Positions 1 to 7,496 of a stretch of DNA of 64,000 nucleotides are shown piece by piece. Below the pieces are notes generated by a model. The model was given only the letters and a program-made list of their open reading frames with translations, was not told the origin of the DNA and ran no database searches. The first letter of the stretch is position 1; the number at the start of each line of letters is the position of its first letter. The position numbers and the translations under genes were made by a program. Source of the DNA: Pantoea sp. Cy-639. GTDB taxonomy: Bacteria; Pseudomonadota; Gammaproteobacteria; Pseudomonadales; Pseudomonadaceae. The stretch spans positions 1-64,000 of the forward strand of contig NZ_VWXI01000012.1 of assembly GCF_011752525.1 (NCBI RefSeq), given 5' to 3'.

Positions 1-146
1 TCGAGAGCCTGAACCTGGACATCACCCAGATCAACGCGCTGAACCAGCAAGGCGTGGAGAACCTCAACGAGACCCTGCGCCACTGCGACGCCCTGAGCCA
101 GCAGGCCGGGCGGTTGAAGCAACTGGTGAGCAGTTTCAGGATCTGA
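1..146 (+). CDS. Methyl-accepting chemotaxis protein, C-terminal end (partial)
   Basis: The first bases continue an open frame (codons from position 3) that ends at TGA 144-146. The visible 47 residues are helical and rich in Q, N and L, and end in LVSSFRI. Pseudomonas methyl-accepting chemotaxis receptors commonly finish in this way, just after the signalling hairpin that contacts CheA and CheW. The start, ligand-binding domain and membrane segments lie outside the window, so the ligand cannot be named. The assignment rests on the C-terminal signature only. Another coiled-coil receptor is possible but less likely. Confidence 0.7.
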   Translation, partial: ESLNLDITQINALNQQGVENLNETLRHCDALSQQAGRLKQLVSSFRI

Positions 147-168
147 AACACCGGAGGGTTTTATCCAG

Positions 169-194
169 GGCCAGTCGTGGGTACATGACTGGCC
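169..194 (+). terminator. Hairpin after the chemotaxis receptor gene
   Basis: GGCCAGTC and GACTGGCC form a perfect 8-bp stem around a 10-base loop, 22 bases after the stop codon. No T-run follows, so it is a weak or non-canonical terminator, or a 3'-end protecting hairpin. Confidence 0.5.
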
Positions 195-601
195 TTGCTG
201 CCTAGGAACCCTCCGAAACAAACTTCCTGCCGAAAACCACATCGCCAGCCAAATAGGCAAGTGTGCCTTCCCGCTCGGTGTACCAAGCTCATCAAGACTC
301 GCGGGCATTTCCCGAATGATGACGCGGCGACCAAACTGATTCGGTTGGGATTGAGCAACATAACAGCCAATTGGAGGAAACCTGCACATGATTGGAAAAG
401 CGCGATGAATTAATTTGCGATTCTGTACGGAGACCGGTTTATCAGGCCGACCTGGTGAGAATCAGGGCCTACCTGACGGCAGGCCGTTACCGGCCCGAAC
501 ACAAAAAATTGACAGACCCTGGAGCGCTTACAACCCGACTTAGTTGCTTCCCGAACCCGCCCAACCAACAGCACTCTATTGCACAGCCAATAGGTCACAC
601 C
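195..601. other. Intergenic stretch without a supported gene
   Basis: The stretch is AT-richer than the flanking receptor gene. The short open frames here lack a convincing ribosome binding site or family resemblance. I see no RNA gene. It may be decayed accessory DNA next to the Hcp locus. Confidence 0.4.
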
Positions 602-859
602 CTAAACAAACCATGCATGAAATAAAATCATAAAAACACTCAAAGTCACAACAAAATTGAACTCCCATTCGAAACCATGGCCATATTCAAACGAATAGTC
701 AATAAATCCCGACCCACCGAACAATTTCAAATACACCGCCATCATAAAGATACTGAACAGGCTCATGACAATGGCCAATAGTCTCCAGCGCAGCACTAGC
801 TTGGCAAGACACAGAGTACACAAGACATCAAACCCAATAAACATAAGAAAATACGGCAT
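602..859 (-). CDS. Small AT-rich integral membrane protein
   Basis: An 85-residue protein beginning MPYFLMFIGFDVLC from ATG at 859; an in-frame GTG at 865 is an alternative start. Three hydrophobic segments are visible, at about residues 3-20, 27-45 and 68-82, with a polar, Phe/Glu-rich linker between the second and third. That suggests an inner-membrane protein. It lies 63 bases downstream of the Hcp gene on the same strand and is markedly AT-rich. Small, AT-rich membrane proteins beside secretion-system genes are often immunity proteins, but no toxin gene is visible here, so that role is only a guess. I do not recognise a family. Confidence 0.55.
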   Translation of the reverse strand: MPYFLMFIGFDVLCTLCLAKLVLRWRLLAIVMSLFSIFMMAVYLKLFGGSGFIDYSFEYGHGFEWEFNFVVTLSVFMILFHAWFV

Positions 860-922
860 AGTCACTTTCTGTACTCTTTATACAAATCGATAGCAGCAGG
901 GGTATTGACAGCTCCCTCTCCC

Positions 923-1456
923 CTAATCTACGACTCGACGTGCGTAATACGCCAACTCCCGATTGAACTGCAATGGTTGTTCACTCCAGGAGGCGTGCTC
1001 GGTGGTGCCGGCGGCGTGATGAATCCAGCTGATGGACCGATAGCTTATCAACAATCGCTCCTCGGCATCCTGGTCGGTCAATAGCACCCCGTGAGGCACT
1101 TCCAGTTCTTGGCTGACGATCAACGCACCCTCCAGCCTTACGGAGAAGTACTTCTCTCGATGGCCCGCCGAGTGATTGCGGTACAGATGGATATCGCAGT
1201 CGCCCACTTCCCGGCTATCCACAGCCTGAGCCAGCAAAGGCATGGCCTTGTCGATAAGCCTAGTGATGACGACGGGCTGATGCCGCGCTCGTTGGCCATT
1301 ACCGAAGTTGGAAGTACCGTGATTGAAAGACAGCACCGTTATCTCGTTCTGGTGCACGAGCTGGTACTTGTTACCAATGGATGGCTGGGTACTACACCCC
1401 GCCGAGATCAACCCCTGCCGCTTGCCGTTGATACTCATGTAGCCGTTGAACGCCAT
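923..1456 (-). CDS. hcp: Hcp family type VI secretion protein (orphan)
   Basis: The 177-residue product matches the Hcp pattern: N-terminal MAFNGYMSINGKRQGLISAG, then NEITVLSFNHG, QPVVITRLIDKAMPLL, and a closing SYRSISWIHHAAGTT. Hcp forms hexameric rings that stack into the type VI secretion tube and can carry effectors in the lumen. The ATG at 1456 is chosen because AAGGAG lies 9 bases upstream and the family motif starts there. The open frame extends 62 codons further upstream without such support. It is slightly longer than the usual ~172 residues because of a short tail after the core. No VgrG, sheath or baseplate genes are near, so it is an orphan copy that must use a system encoded elsewhere. 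Confidence 0.88.
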   Translation of the reverse strand: MAFNGYMSINGKRQGLISAGCSTQPSIGNKYQLVHQNEITVLSFNHGTSNFGNGQRARHQPVVITRLIDKAMPLLAQAVDSREVGDCDIHLYRNHSAGHREKYFSVRLEGALIVSQELEVPHGVLLTDQDAEERLLISYRSISWIHHAAGTTEHASWSEQPLQFNRELAYYARRVVD

Positions 1457-1790
1457 GGACTGCACTCCTTGTAGACAAGGAATACAGCCTACGAAAACGA
1501 CAACATGGCGTATGCCAGCCGCTTCCCAAATTTTCGCGGGTTGCGGAACACTCTGTTTACTGCAGCCAGAGGCACTGCAGGAGCGGAAGACGTCAGATCG
1601 CAGCACAGATACGCCCAAAGCATGATGCCATTCTGACGTCATGCCACGCTAATCTAGGAGCACTGCCAGCCTGTCGCCATTCAGCAGAACATCAGGCCAA
1701 GCAGCACCTGGGAGGCGCCTTTAGCCCACCCAATCCGTATGGATTTCCTTCCCTTTCCCCGTCACACCGCTCAGAAGGTATGGACACACG
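1457..1790. other. Divergent intergenic region between hcp and the YaaW-like gene
   Basis: These 334 bases separate two divergently transcribed genes and should hold both promoters. They include the hcp Shine-Dalgarno (rightward strand 1466-1471) and the AGAAGGT of the downstream gene near 1773. I searched for a sigma-54 GG-N10-GC element upstream of hcp and found no convincing match. Confidence 0.4.
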
Positions 1791-3614
1791 ATGGCAACCT
1801 CAGGAATCGATTGCGACGACGACTTGTTCACCAGCCTGATCAGGGCCACCCCCGAAGAAGTGGACGTGCTGGTGGACATCATCACCGATTTCTCCCGGGG
1901 CCGCGCCGGTCTGGATGCGGACATCAAGAAGCAGCTGGTACAAGCCAAGCACAGCTCACGACCAGCAGGCTATACCGAGCAGCAACTCGATCTGCTTGGC
2001 CATGAGCTGCAGCAGTTCGGCGGACATTCGGCAATGAACCTGGCCCGACGTCTGTTGAAGAAATCGGCGGTCCCCTATGCCGAAATCGTCAATGACGTGT
2101 ACCAGAAGCTCAACGGCAGTGGCGCAACCAGCGTGGCGGACAAGGAACGCCAGATCGCCCTGGCGCTGTTCGGTGCCGGCTGGCGGGAGCTACCAGCCAG
2201 CGAACGTTTCGAACGGGCCACCAGCACCAAGGTGCTGACCGGGCTGTTCAAACTCGAAAAGGCGCTGCCCAAAGGGGCCGCCAGCATGATCGGCCTCTCC
2301 GCCTCGCGCAGCGCTGCATTGTTCACCATGGCCGCAACCACCGGATTACGCCTGAACCCCTTTGGCGCCGCCTTCACAGCTGGCGTGGGCTTGCACAGCA
2401 GCGTGGCTGAAGCCTACCGCGTGACCGTGCCCTTCGTTGCCCAGATGGGCTGGATCCGCCTGCGCCGGGAAACGCCCGCGACGCCCACGGCCACACGCCC
2501 TGATAGCCGGCCAGTGGCCTCTCCCTCGCCGACCATTGCTGACCTGGTGATTCAGGATAATCAGGGCGGCACATTGCTCAAGCTCACCGCACTGCAACGC
2601 CCGCCCGCAGGCCTCCACCGGTCGCTACCAACCGACCAGATCAACGCACTCAACCCTCTGTTGGCCAATGTCCCCGGGCTGGCCGCCATGGGCGAGCTGA
2701 GCAACGGCAACTACGTGATATGCAGCCTGCCATTCGAGACACTGACCAAGAACGCCAACGGCGACGGCAGCGTCCGGGCCTTCGTGCGTACCCGCGGCAA
2801 GATCAGCGAACAGGCCAGCCTGTCGCTGCCTGAAGACCTGCAGAACGTGCTACTCAGTGGCGTGGTCTGGAACGCGGTGTCCTCGGCGGTGGGCCAGAAG
2901 CACTTGCATGACATCAACGAGAAGCTGAATGCCATCAAGCGTCAACTGGATGCCGTGCAGCACGATCTGGACGAAAAACAGTGGGAAAAGCTGACCGGGA
3001 TGTTCGAGTACACCCAAGGCGTGCTCGATCACTATCCGCAAGAAGGCATCGACAGCACTGCCCGCCAGACACTGGAAAATCACCATAGCCAGATCACCTC
3101 CCTGGCCCAGTACTTCGCTCGCAAGATGAACGAAGAACTGAAGCGCGCCCAGGATGTGCAGGCAGACAAACTGTTCGGCGTGGACAGCACCCGCCAGGCC
3201 TTGCAGGGCAGCCTGACGAAGATGGAGGGCTGGGTCAGCGGTTACCTGCAGACCGCACAGTTGCAGGTGGTCAGTAGTGCCTTGCGCTACCTGGCCGAGC
3301 CACTGCAGCGCTATCGCGCCCAGGCGGCCAAGGCTCTCGAAAGCCTCGGCCAGCTGGAAGAAATCGGCAACCAGAGCCGTAGCATCTACAACTCGCAGAT
3401 GGAACTGACCAGCTCACGCATGTTCAGCCTCGACGCCTCGCTGAAACAGAGCTTCACAGCGCAACTGGACGGCCTGACCAACGTCTTGACCCATGGCCCG
3501 CGGGACACCCAGCAACTACAGCAGTCACTGTTCGATCAAGGGGAACGCCAGGTACTGCTGCGTTATGAAAACGGACAGATCACCGAGGCCCAGCTGCTGG
3601 AACATGCAGTCTGA
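1791..3614 (+). CDS. YaaW/UPF0174-like protein with long coiled-coil C-terminus
   Basis: A 607-residue protein. Residues ~10-235 resemble E. coli YaaW and the DUF3944/ubiquinol-cytochrome c chaperone-like family (UPF0174): an LL-EL-FGG block (LGHELQQFGGHSAMN), then an ADKERQIALALFG helix, and a hydrophobic closing part reading AYRVTVPFVAQM, as in YaaW. Residues ~240-607 are not part of that family; from ~380 on they form long amphipathic, Gln/Leu-rich helices typical of coiled coils. There is no signal peptide; a hydrophobic stretch at ~165-205 could touch a membrane. The biochemical function of the family is unknown. ATG 1791 follows AGAAGGT by 11 bases. It lies divergent to hcp with no operon partners. 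Confidence 0.6.
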   Translation: MATSGIDCDDDLFTSLIRATPEEVDVLVDIITDFSRGRAGLDADIKKQLVQAKHSSRPAGYTEQQLDLLGHELQQFGGHSAMNLARRLLKKSAVPYAEIVNDVYQKLNGSGATSVADKERQIALALFGAGWRELPASERFERATSTKVLTGLFKLEKALPKGAASMIGLSASRSAALFTMAATTGLRLNPFGAAFTAGVGLHSSVAEAYRVTVPFVAQMGWIRLRRETPATPTATRPDSRPVASPSPTIADLVIQDNQGGTLLKLTALQRPPAGLHRSLPTDQINALNPLLANVPGLAAMGELSNGNYVICSLPFETLTKNANGDGSVRAFVRTRGKISEQASLSLPEDLQNVLLSGVVWNAVSSAVGQKHLHDINEKLNAIKRQLDAVQHDLDEKQWEKLTGMFEYTQGVLDHYPQEGIDSTARQTLENHHSQITSLAQYFARKMNEELKRAQDVQADKLFGVDSTRQALQGSLTKMEGWVSGYLQTAQLQVVSSALRYLAEPLQRYRAQAAKALESLGQLEEIGNQSRSIYNSQMELTSSRMFSLDASLKQSFTAQLDGLTNVLTHGPRDTQQLQQSLFDQGERQVLLRYENGQITEAQLLEHAV

Positions 3615-3734
3615 AGGCGACCAACGTAGCCTTTGGCGTAAGCGACAAGGAGGACGGCACAGGCAGGACTGAGGGGCGCGAGTATGCATTACCGTTCGAT
3701 CGGAACAGGCGCTTGCTCTACATCGCAGCTGAAC

Positions 3735-3757
3735 GCTAATGGCCTTTGGCCATTAGC
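3735..3757 (+). terminator. Perfect hairpin after the YaaW-like gene
   Basis: GCTAATGGCC and GGCCATTAGC form a 10-bp stem around TTT. No T-tract follows, so termination efficiency is uncertain, but the position between two same-strand genes fits a terminator. Confidence 0.5.
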
Positions 3758-3794
3758 ACAATCGCCCTAATCGACCTTACTCACCCAGTGCTCG

Positions 3795-3815
3795 TATAGT
3801 CCCTTTTGGACTATA
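3795..3815 (+). promoter_or_regulatory. Perfect inverted repeat upstream of the secreted protein/lipoprotein pair
   Basis: TATAGTCC and GGACTATA (8 bp each, spacer CTTTT) lie 19 bases before the ATG at 3835. The repeat could be an operator of a dimeric repressor or a 5'-leader hairpin. An AAGGA ribosome binding site follows at 3825-3829. Confidence 0.4.
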
Positions 3816-3834
3816 AAAACCAGGAAAGGACGCC

Positions 3835-4398
3835 ATGGGCCACAAACTTCCCCCCCTCTGCCAATGGCTAGCCATCCTGGCCCTCACCTGTAGCACCCCG
3901 GCCCTGGCCGCACCCGCCTCAGGCGACTACTGGATCATCTACGGCAAAGGCGAACGCCTGCACAACGAGGTATACGTCGCCGACGCCGCCGGCATCGTGC
4001 AAAAGCCCGGCGGCGTGCAATCGGCCCAGGTCATGCAACTGTTCGAAGACCCGGCCTTCCCGACCCTCGTCGCCTACGAGGTGCAGGCCAAGTGCAAACA
4101 GCGCCAGATCCGTCTGGACAGCGCCCGGGCGATACGTCGCTTCGACGGCGCCGTGCGCGATGTGAAAACCAATGCCAAAGACTGGGTCGCACCAAAGGAC
4201 TACTGGTTGCAGCGCTCCTTCGCTTTCGTCTGCGCCCCCGACAACCGCGCGCGCAACCAGATGCTGTCGATCGGCAAGATGCCGGCGGCGAAGATGGTCG
4301 CCACCATCCAGGCCATGTTCATCCAGTTGATCGGCGTCCAAGCCAACAGCCAGGCGGTGCAGGAGCTGGATGACATGCTGGCGAATACCCCACGATGA
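3835..4398 (+). CDS. Secreted or periplasmic protein of unknown function
   Basis: A 187-residue protein with a clear Sec signal peptide: a positive start, hydrophobic core LAILALTCS, and ALA-type cleavage near residue 25. The mature part begins [23 protein letters not shown]. It contains two cysteines (in KCKQRQ and FVCAPDN) that could pair in the periplasm. I do not recognise a family. The ATG follows AAGGA at good spacing. Its stop overlaps the start of the following lipoprotein gene by four bases (ATGA), so the two are translationally coupled and probably act together at the cell envelope. Confidence 0.7.
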   Translation: MGHKLPPLCQWLAILALTCSTPALAAPASGDYWIIYGKGERLHNEVYVADAAGIVQKPGGVQSAQVMQLFEDPAFPTLVAYEVQAKCKQRQIRLDSARAIRRFDGAVRDVKTNAKDWVAPKDYWLQRSFAFVCAPDNRARNQMLSIGKMPAAKMVATIQAMFIQLIGVQANSQAVQELDDMLANTPR

Positions 4399-4784
4399 GC
4401 ACGCCCCCTCTGCTGTTCCTTGGCCTGTTGCTGCCGGCGTTGGCCGGCTGCATCCCGACCCTACCGGAGCTGATGGCGGGCAACCAATGGCAAGGCCGCG
4501 ACGCCAAGCAGGCCATAGACTTCTTCGGCCCGCCCATGCGTATGGAGCCGTTGCCCGACGGAGGTGGGGTGCAGTTGGGCTGGTACCGCGATACCACCTA
4601 CGTGCAAAAGGAGGTGGTCGGCAGCACCGCCGAGATGCAAGGCAACGTGATGGTCCATACCAACTACTGGGACGACGTGGCTCATCCTGGCGGCTGCACG
4701 ATCCTGATGTCGGTGAACAAGGCGCGACAGATTAACGATTTCGCCACCAAGGGGCGCTGTAACGGGGTAACCTTGGCGCCGTAG
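4395..4784 (+). CDS. Small lipoprotein of unknown function
   Basis: A 129-residue protein with a lipoprotein signal: a hydrophobic stretch followed by the lipobox LAGC, so Cys19 would be lipidated. The mature domain ([14 protein letters not shown] ... [12 protein letters not shown]) has the look of small Pseudomonas outer-membrane lipoproteins that measure fit or stability. No characterised family is recognised. Residue 20 is Ile rather than Asp, which favours outer-membrane sorting. It is coupled by ATGA overlap to the upstream secreted protein. The last 53 bases overlap, tail to tail, the extended open frame of the DUF3077 gene on the other strand. Confidence 0.7.
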   Translation: MSTPPLLFLGLLLPALAGCIPTLPELMAGNQWQGRDAKQAIDFFGPPMRMEPLPDGGGVQLGWYRDTTYVQKEVVGSTAEMQGNVMVHTNYWDDVAHPGGCTILMSVNKARQINDFATKGRCNGVTLAP

Positions 4785-5229
4785 CGGCTTGCCGAAACGC
4801 AGGAGCAGGCCTGTGAGATCGGCTTGTGGGCACGGATTTGTAAGAGCAGACTCTTGGGAGCGGGCTTGCCCCGCGATAGCGTCCACCCAGGCAACCAAGC
4901 CCCAAGCCAGATACCCTCCCCCTACTCACCCCCCTCCCAACCATCAACCCATGATTCACATCTTGAGCCAACGCCTTGGCCATGCCGCTGAGGTAATGCA
5001 CCGCCGTCAGCAGCGTAGGCGGATGATCCGTCTCAACCATCGCCAGATCACTGATCTTGTGCACCGCACACATCAGGACGGTCGCCTGCTCCACCGCATG
5101 GTCCAGCGGATGCCCCGCCACCACGCGGAACAGCGGGTCTTGCACACCCACCTCCGCGCCTTCGCCGAAATGCCCGACGCCGGTGGTGGCGAGTTTCTTG
5201 ATGCGCGGGGTTTGCAATTCCTTATCCAT
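4732..5229 (-). CDS. DUF3077-family small protein with read-through C-terminus
   Basis: Begins MDKELQTPRIKKLATTGVG from ATG 5229 with a strong AGGAGG seven bases upstream. Residues ~25-95 (DPLFRVVAGHPLDHAVEQA ... LLTAVHYLSGMAKALAQDV) match the DUF3077 pattern of Pseudomonas, a helical family of unknown function. Family members normally stop just after that block, near 95-100 residues. Here the frame runs on for some 65 more codons, through a REP sequence and into the convergent lipoprotein gene. A stop in the neighbouring frame lies at 4944-4946, so a one-base shift has probably removed the native stop. The true end may therefore be about 4944, and the gene may be mildly damaged. Confidence 0.55.
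   Translation of the reverse strand: MDKELQTPRIKKLATTGVGHFGEGAEVGVQDPLFRVVAGHPLDHAVEQATVLMCAVHKISDLAMVETDHPPTLLTAVHYLSGMAKALAQDVNHGLMVGRGVSRGRVSGLGLGCLGGRYRGASPLPRVCSYKSVPTSRSHRPAPAFRQAATAPRLPRYSAPWWRNR
4856..4876 (+). repeat. Putida-type REP element
   Basis: GGGAGCGGGCTTGCCCCGCGA is the short palindromic REP core (GCGGG-CTTG-CCCCGC) very common between P. putida genes. It lies in the convergent space between the lipoprotein and DUF3077 genes. Confidence 0.75.
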
Positions 5230-5305
5230 ACCATTCCTCCTGCGGCCCCGCGAACGGCGCGGGGCCTGATCGGTGAACATCAAGTGCGAGCCCAGGCTCG
5301 GCAGG

Positions 5306-5542
5306 TCAGTGGCGGGATTGCAGGCGGCTCAGCGCCACTTCCACCAGGGTGCGGGCGCTGTCGATTTCGTGCATGGCGGCGAGGGTCAGGACCTGGCCTG
5401 GGGGTTTGGCATGGAGCAGGACGGTCTGCTGGCTGACGGTCAGGGCGCAGACTAGGTATTCGGAGATCTGGACCAGGAGGTCTTCGAGGGTGTGGGTGGT
5501 GTATTTGTCGTGTTGGGGTGGATCGGGGACGATCTTTAACAT
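5306..5542 (-). CDS. DUF6124/DUF3077-like small protein
   Basis: A 78-residue protein beginning MLKIVPDPPQHDKY from ATG 5542, with GGAGC eight bases upstream. The FKVxPDPP-like opening and the two following helices match DUF6124/DUF3077 proteins, which occur as several paralogues in Pseudomonas genomes. Function is unknown; no catalytic motif or membrane segment is visible. The open frame continues upstream without ribosome binding support, so the short start is preferred. It sits 76 bases upstream of a second family member on the same strand, suggesting a tandem duplication at the edge of the defence island. Confidence 0.7.
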   Translation of the reverse strand: MLKIVPDPPQHDKYTTHTLEDLLVQISEYLVCALTVSQQTVLLHAKPPGQVLTLAAMHEIDSARTLVEVALSRLQSRH

Positions 5543-6014
5543 GATAAAGCTCCGATATCTGATTGGAGCTACCACATCTCTGCTGTCAAACAAATGGGTG
5601 GCAGCGGTGCGTGGGTTGACAGACCGAGGATATCGGAACTCGGCGCACCGAAGTGCCCCACGCACTGCCGCCATAAAGCGTTGCGCGTGTCCGATATCAA
5701 GGGACGGTCTGTCAAAACCGTGTCGTCGAATTTGCGGCGACTTGGCGAGACTAGATGGCTGATGGGACAGCTGCAATGGCTGCAAAGCGCTAGGAGTATG
5801 TTTCGGAAACGGACTACATAGAAGAGGGAAAATCCGATTCCGTAGACGCTGAGCACGCCTGCTAGCACAACGCGTATGTCCCTGAAATGCATACGAGCTC
5901 TCGCGAGGTCACCACTATCGCAGTGGCGCTTTGCCAGTTTTTCTTGAACCGTTTGATCAATTTGGCGACGATGGGGAAATTTCCTACAAGCATCGGCGAC
6001 AAAGGACAGCAAAC
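5543..6014. other. Left boundary region of the defence island
   Basis: A 472-base stretch separates the DUF6124 gene from the McrA-like nuclease. Its GC content falls from left to right. It contains an interlocked set of inverted repeats at 5600-5715 (listed separately) and presumably the nuclease promoter. No integrase, tRNA or supported gene is seen. Confidence 0.5.
5600..5715. repeat. Interleaved inverted repeats (A-B-A'-B' order)
   Basis: Arm A (5600-5615, GGCAGCGGTGCGTGGG) pairs with A' (5657-5672; 14 of 16 positions, plus one G-U). Arm B (5616-5637, TTGACAGACCG...GATATCGGA) pairs with B' (5690-5715), 20 matches with a five-base bulge. Because the order is A, B, A', B', an RNA copy would form a pseudoknot-like fold; as DNA it could be a recombination or protein-binding site. 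Confidence 0.5.
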
Positions 6015-7106
6015 GTGGCGATCAAAGCTGTATCGAAGGAACGTATTGACGAGGCTTTGCTGGAATTTGACCGCGACTACAGAGGCAGACGAGAGTGGCT
6101 TGGTTGGGAGACGAACCTGGCCCACCGCTACGCGATTGCTGTAGGGGGTACATCGTATCCAGCAAAGAAAATAGTCTCCTTAGCTACCGGCATCGCAGCA
6201 AGCCAATTTCCGGGCGGACACCTCACAAACCGCTATTTAGAAAAGCGTGGGTTTACCATTATCGAGCTGCAAAGCACTGGTCTAGAGCCAGTCCTGCAGT
6301 TCGAGCCTGGGGCCATTTACGATCGCGTAAGTGAAATCAACGGACCATTCGGGGGTAGCCGGCAGAGCGGCATAGCGGCATCCGCTACCTACCCGGCGAT
6401 TTTTTTGTTTACTGGCGATAGTGGCGAGCAATACGGCTATGCCGACCGCTGGGACAACGGTGCGTTTCTCTACACGGGTGAAGGACAGCGTGGGCCTATG
6501 ACGTTGAACCGTGGCAACAGAGCTGTCGCTGAGCATGCTGAGACAGGCCGTGCGCTCCATCTGTTCACATCGCTCGGTAAAGGAAAAGGTAACCGTTATG
6601 TAGGTGAGTTCAGTTGCGCCGATGTCTTTGAACGAACCCAGCCGGATGTTGATGGCAAGGATCGTACTGCTCTTGTATTCAGATTGGTACCTGTGGGCAG
6701 TCCAGAACTGGATATCGAAACTGAGTTGGAGAGAGGGGTTGAACTCGCAGATTCGTTAGCTGCGGCTCGGATAGCTGCTCTGGCTGCCTGTAAGCCGGTA
6801 ACTAATGCAATGGACCAATCAGCACAGCGCAAAATTTACCAACGTAGCCGAAAGGTCGCTCACTACGTTCTCATGCGTGCCAAAGGCTTATGTGAAAGCT
6901 GTGAAAAGCCAGCTCCCTTCATTAAGAAGGATGGAACCCCGTACCTGGAGCCGCATCATGTAAATCGGCTCTCCGACGGAGGCCTCGACCACCCTCGGTA
7001 CGTAGGTGCTGTCTGCCCATCTTGCCATCGCGAGATTCACTCAGGTTTAAACGGGGTGTCGCTCAACGAGAAGTTGAAGCAGCGACTTCACGCAATTGAA
7101 GGCTGA
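6015..7106 (+). CDS. McrA-like type IV restriction endonuclease (SRA-HNH)
   Basis: A 363-residue protein from GTG 6015, chosen because AAAGGA lies nine bases upstream and homology begins there; an in-frame ATG at 5931 is an alternative. Residues ~1-90 resemble the N-terminal head domain of ScoMcrA (GRREWLGWETN ... AKKIVSLATG). Residues ~98-235 resemble its SRA-type modified-base reader (GEQYGYADRWDNGAFLYTGEG, then RALHLFTSLGKG). The C-terminus is an HNH nuclease with zinc cysteines C293/C296 and C334/C337 and catalytic EPHH at 312-315, ending CHREIH. Type IV enzymes of this kind cut modified foreign DNA. No separate sulfur-binding domain is evident, so methylated or hydroxymethylated cytosine is the more likely target. 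No cognate methylase is nearby. Confidence 0.85.
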   Translation: MAIKAVSKERIDEALLEFDRDYRGRREWLGWETNLAHRYAIAVGGTSYPAKKIVSLATGIAASQFPGGHLTNRYLEKRGFTIIELQSTGLEPVLQFEPGAIYDRVSEINGPFGGSRQSGIAASATYPAIFLFTGDSGEQYGYADRWDNGAFLYTGEGQRGPMTLNRGNRAVAEHAETGRALHLFTSLGKGKGNRYVGEFSCADVFERTQPDVDGKDRTALVFRLVPVGSPELDIETELERGVELADSLAAARIAALAACKPVTNAMDQSAQRKIYQRSRKVAHYVLMRAKGLCESCEKPAPFIKKDGTPYLEPHHVNRLSDGGLDHPRYVGAVCPSCHREIHSGLNGVSLNEKLKQRLHAIEG

Positions 7107-7496
7107 GTTTAATTTGTCAACCTGGCAGATCCGTCATTACCTATAGCCATATTCTAGAACTTGCCGTCGAAGTCTCGGAGCACGCGCCTCTTCGGTGAAA
7201 GAGTGGGACGAAAGCAGCGCCCTATAATCTGCTATACACTGACAGGCCGTTCCGTATGCAAGGAATCTGCGTTTACTTTTATAGTGGCCAAATGACATGA
7301 TCTGTCCCCAGGTAAGTGTCCGCTTTCGATCCTAAGCTGCCGGTGGGCATAGGCAGAAATCGGCCAGAAGCTGCCGCTCACGCCAGGTCGATTCTGACTC
7401 GACTCGGAAACTCATTAACTAAAATAGTATAAATGTCCCATTCGGTAATGATTTTAGCGGATACCTAGCCAGCCAATACGATTGAAGTGAGGGAAC
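7107..7496. other. AT-rich spacer with a degenerate intergenic repeat
   Basis: 390 bases between the McrA-like gene and the two-gene operon. It carries a diverged, inverted intergenic repeat copy (7315-7378), an AT-rich possible promoter near 7420-7435 (TAGTATAAAT), and GAGGGA just before ATG 7497. No open frame is supported. Confidence 0.5.
7315..7378 (-). repeat. Degenerate intergenic repeat, copy 1 (inverted)
   Basis: Read on the minus strand it contains CTTCTGGCCGAT, then GGCAGCTTAGGATCGAAAGC followed by GGACA. The second part aligns with 11007-11028 at about 17 of 22 positions and with 12256-12282 at about 19-20 of 27. It resembles a family of imperfect repeats I remember from Pseudomonas intergenic regions. 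Confidence 0.5.

Noticed and set aside
392..625. 77-codon open frame on the plus strand
   Set aside because: No ribosome binding site, no homology, and it overlaps the end of the membrane protein gene on the other strand.
1600..1640. Sigma-54 promoter before hcp
   Set aside because: TGGCA words occur, but the required GG-N10-GC spacing is not met.
1..5230. Complete type VI secretion cluster
   Set aside because: Only hcp is recognisable. There is no VgrG, PAAR, sheath, ClpV or baseplate gene.
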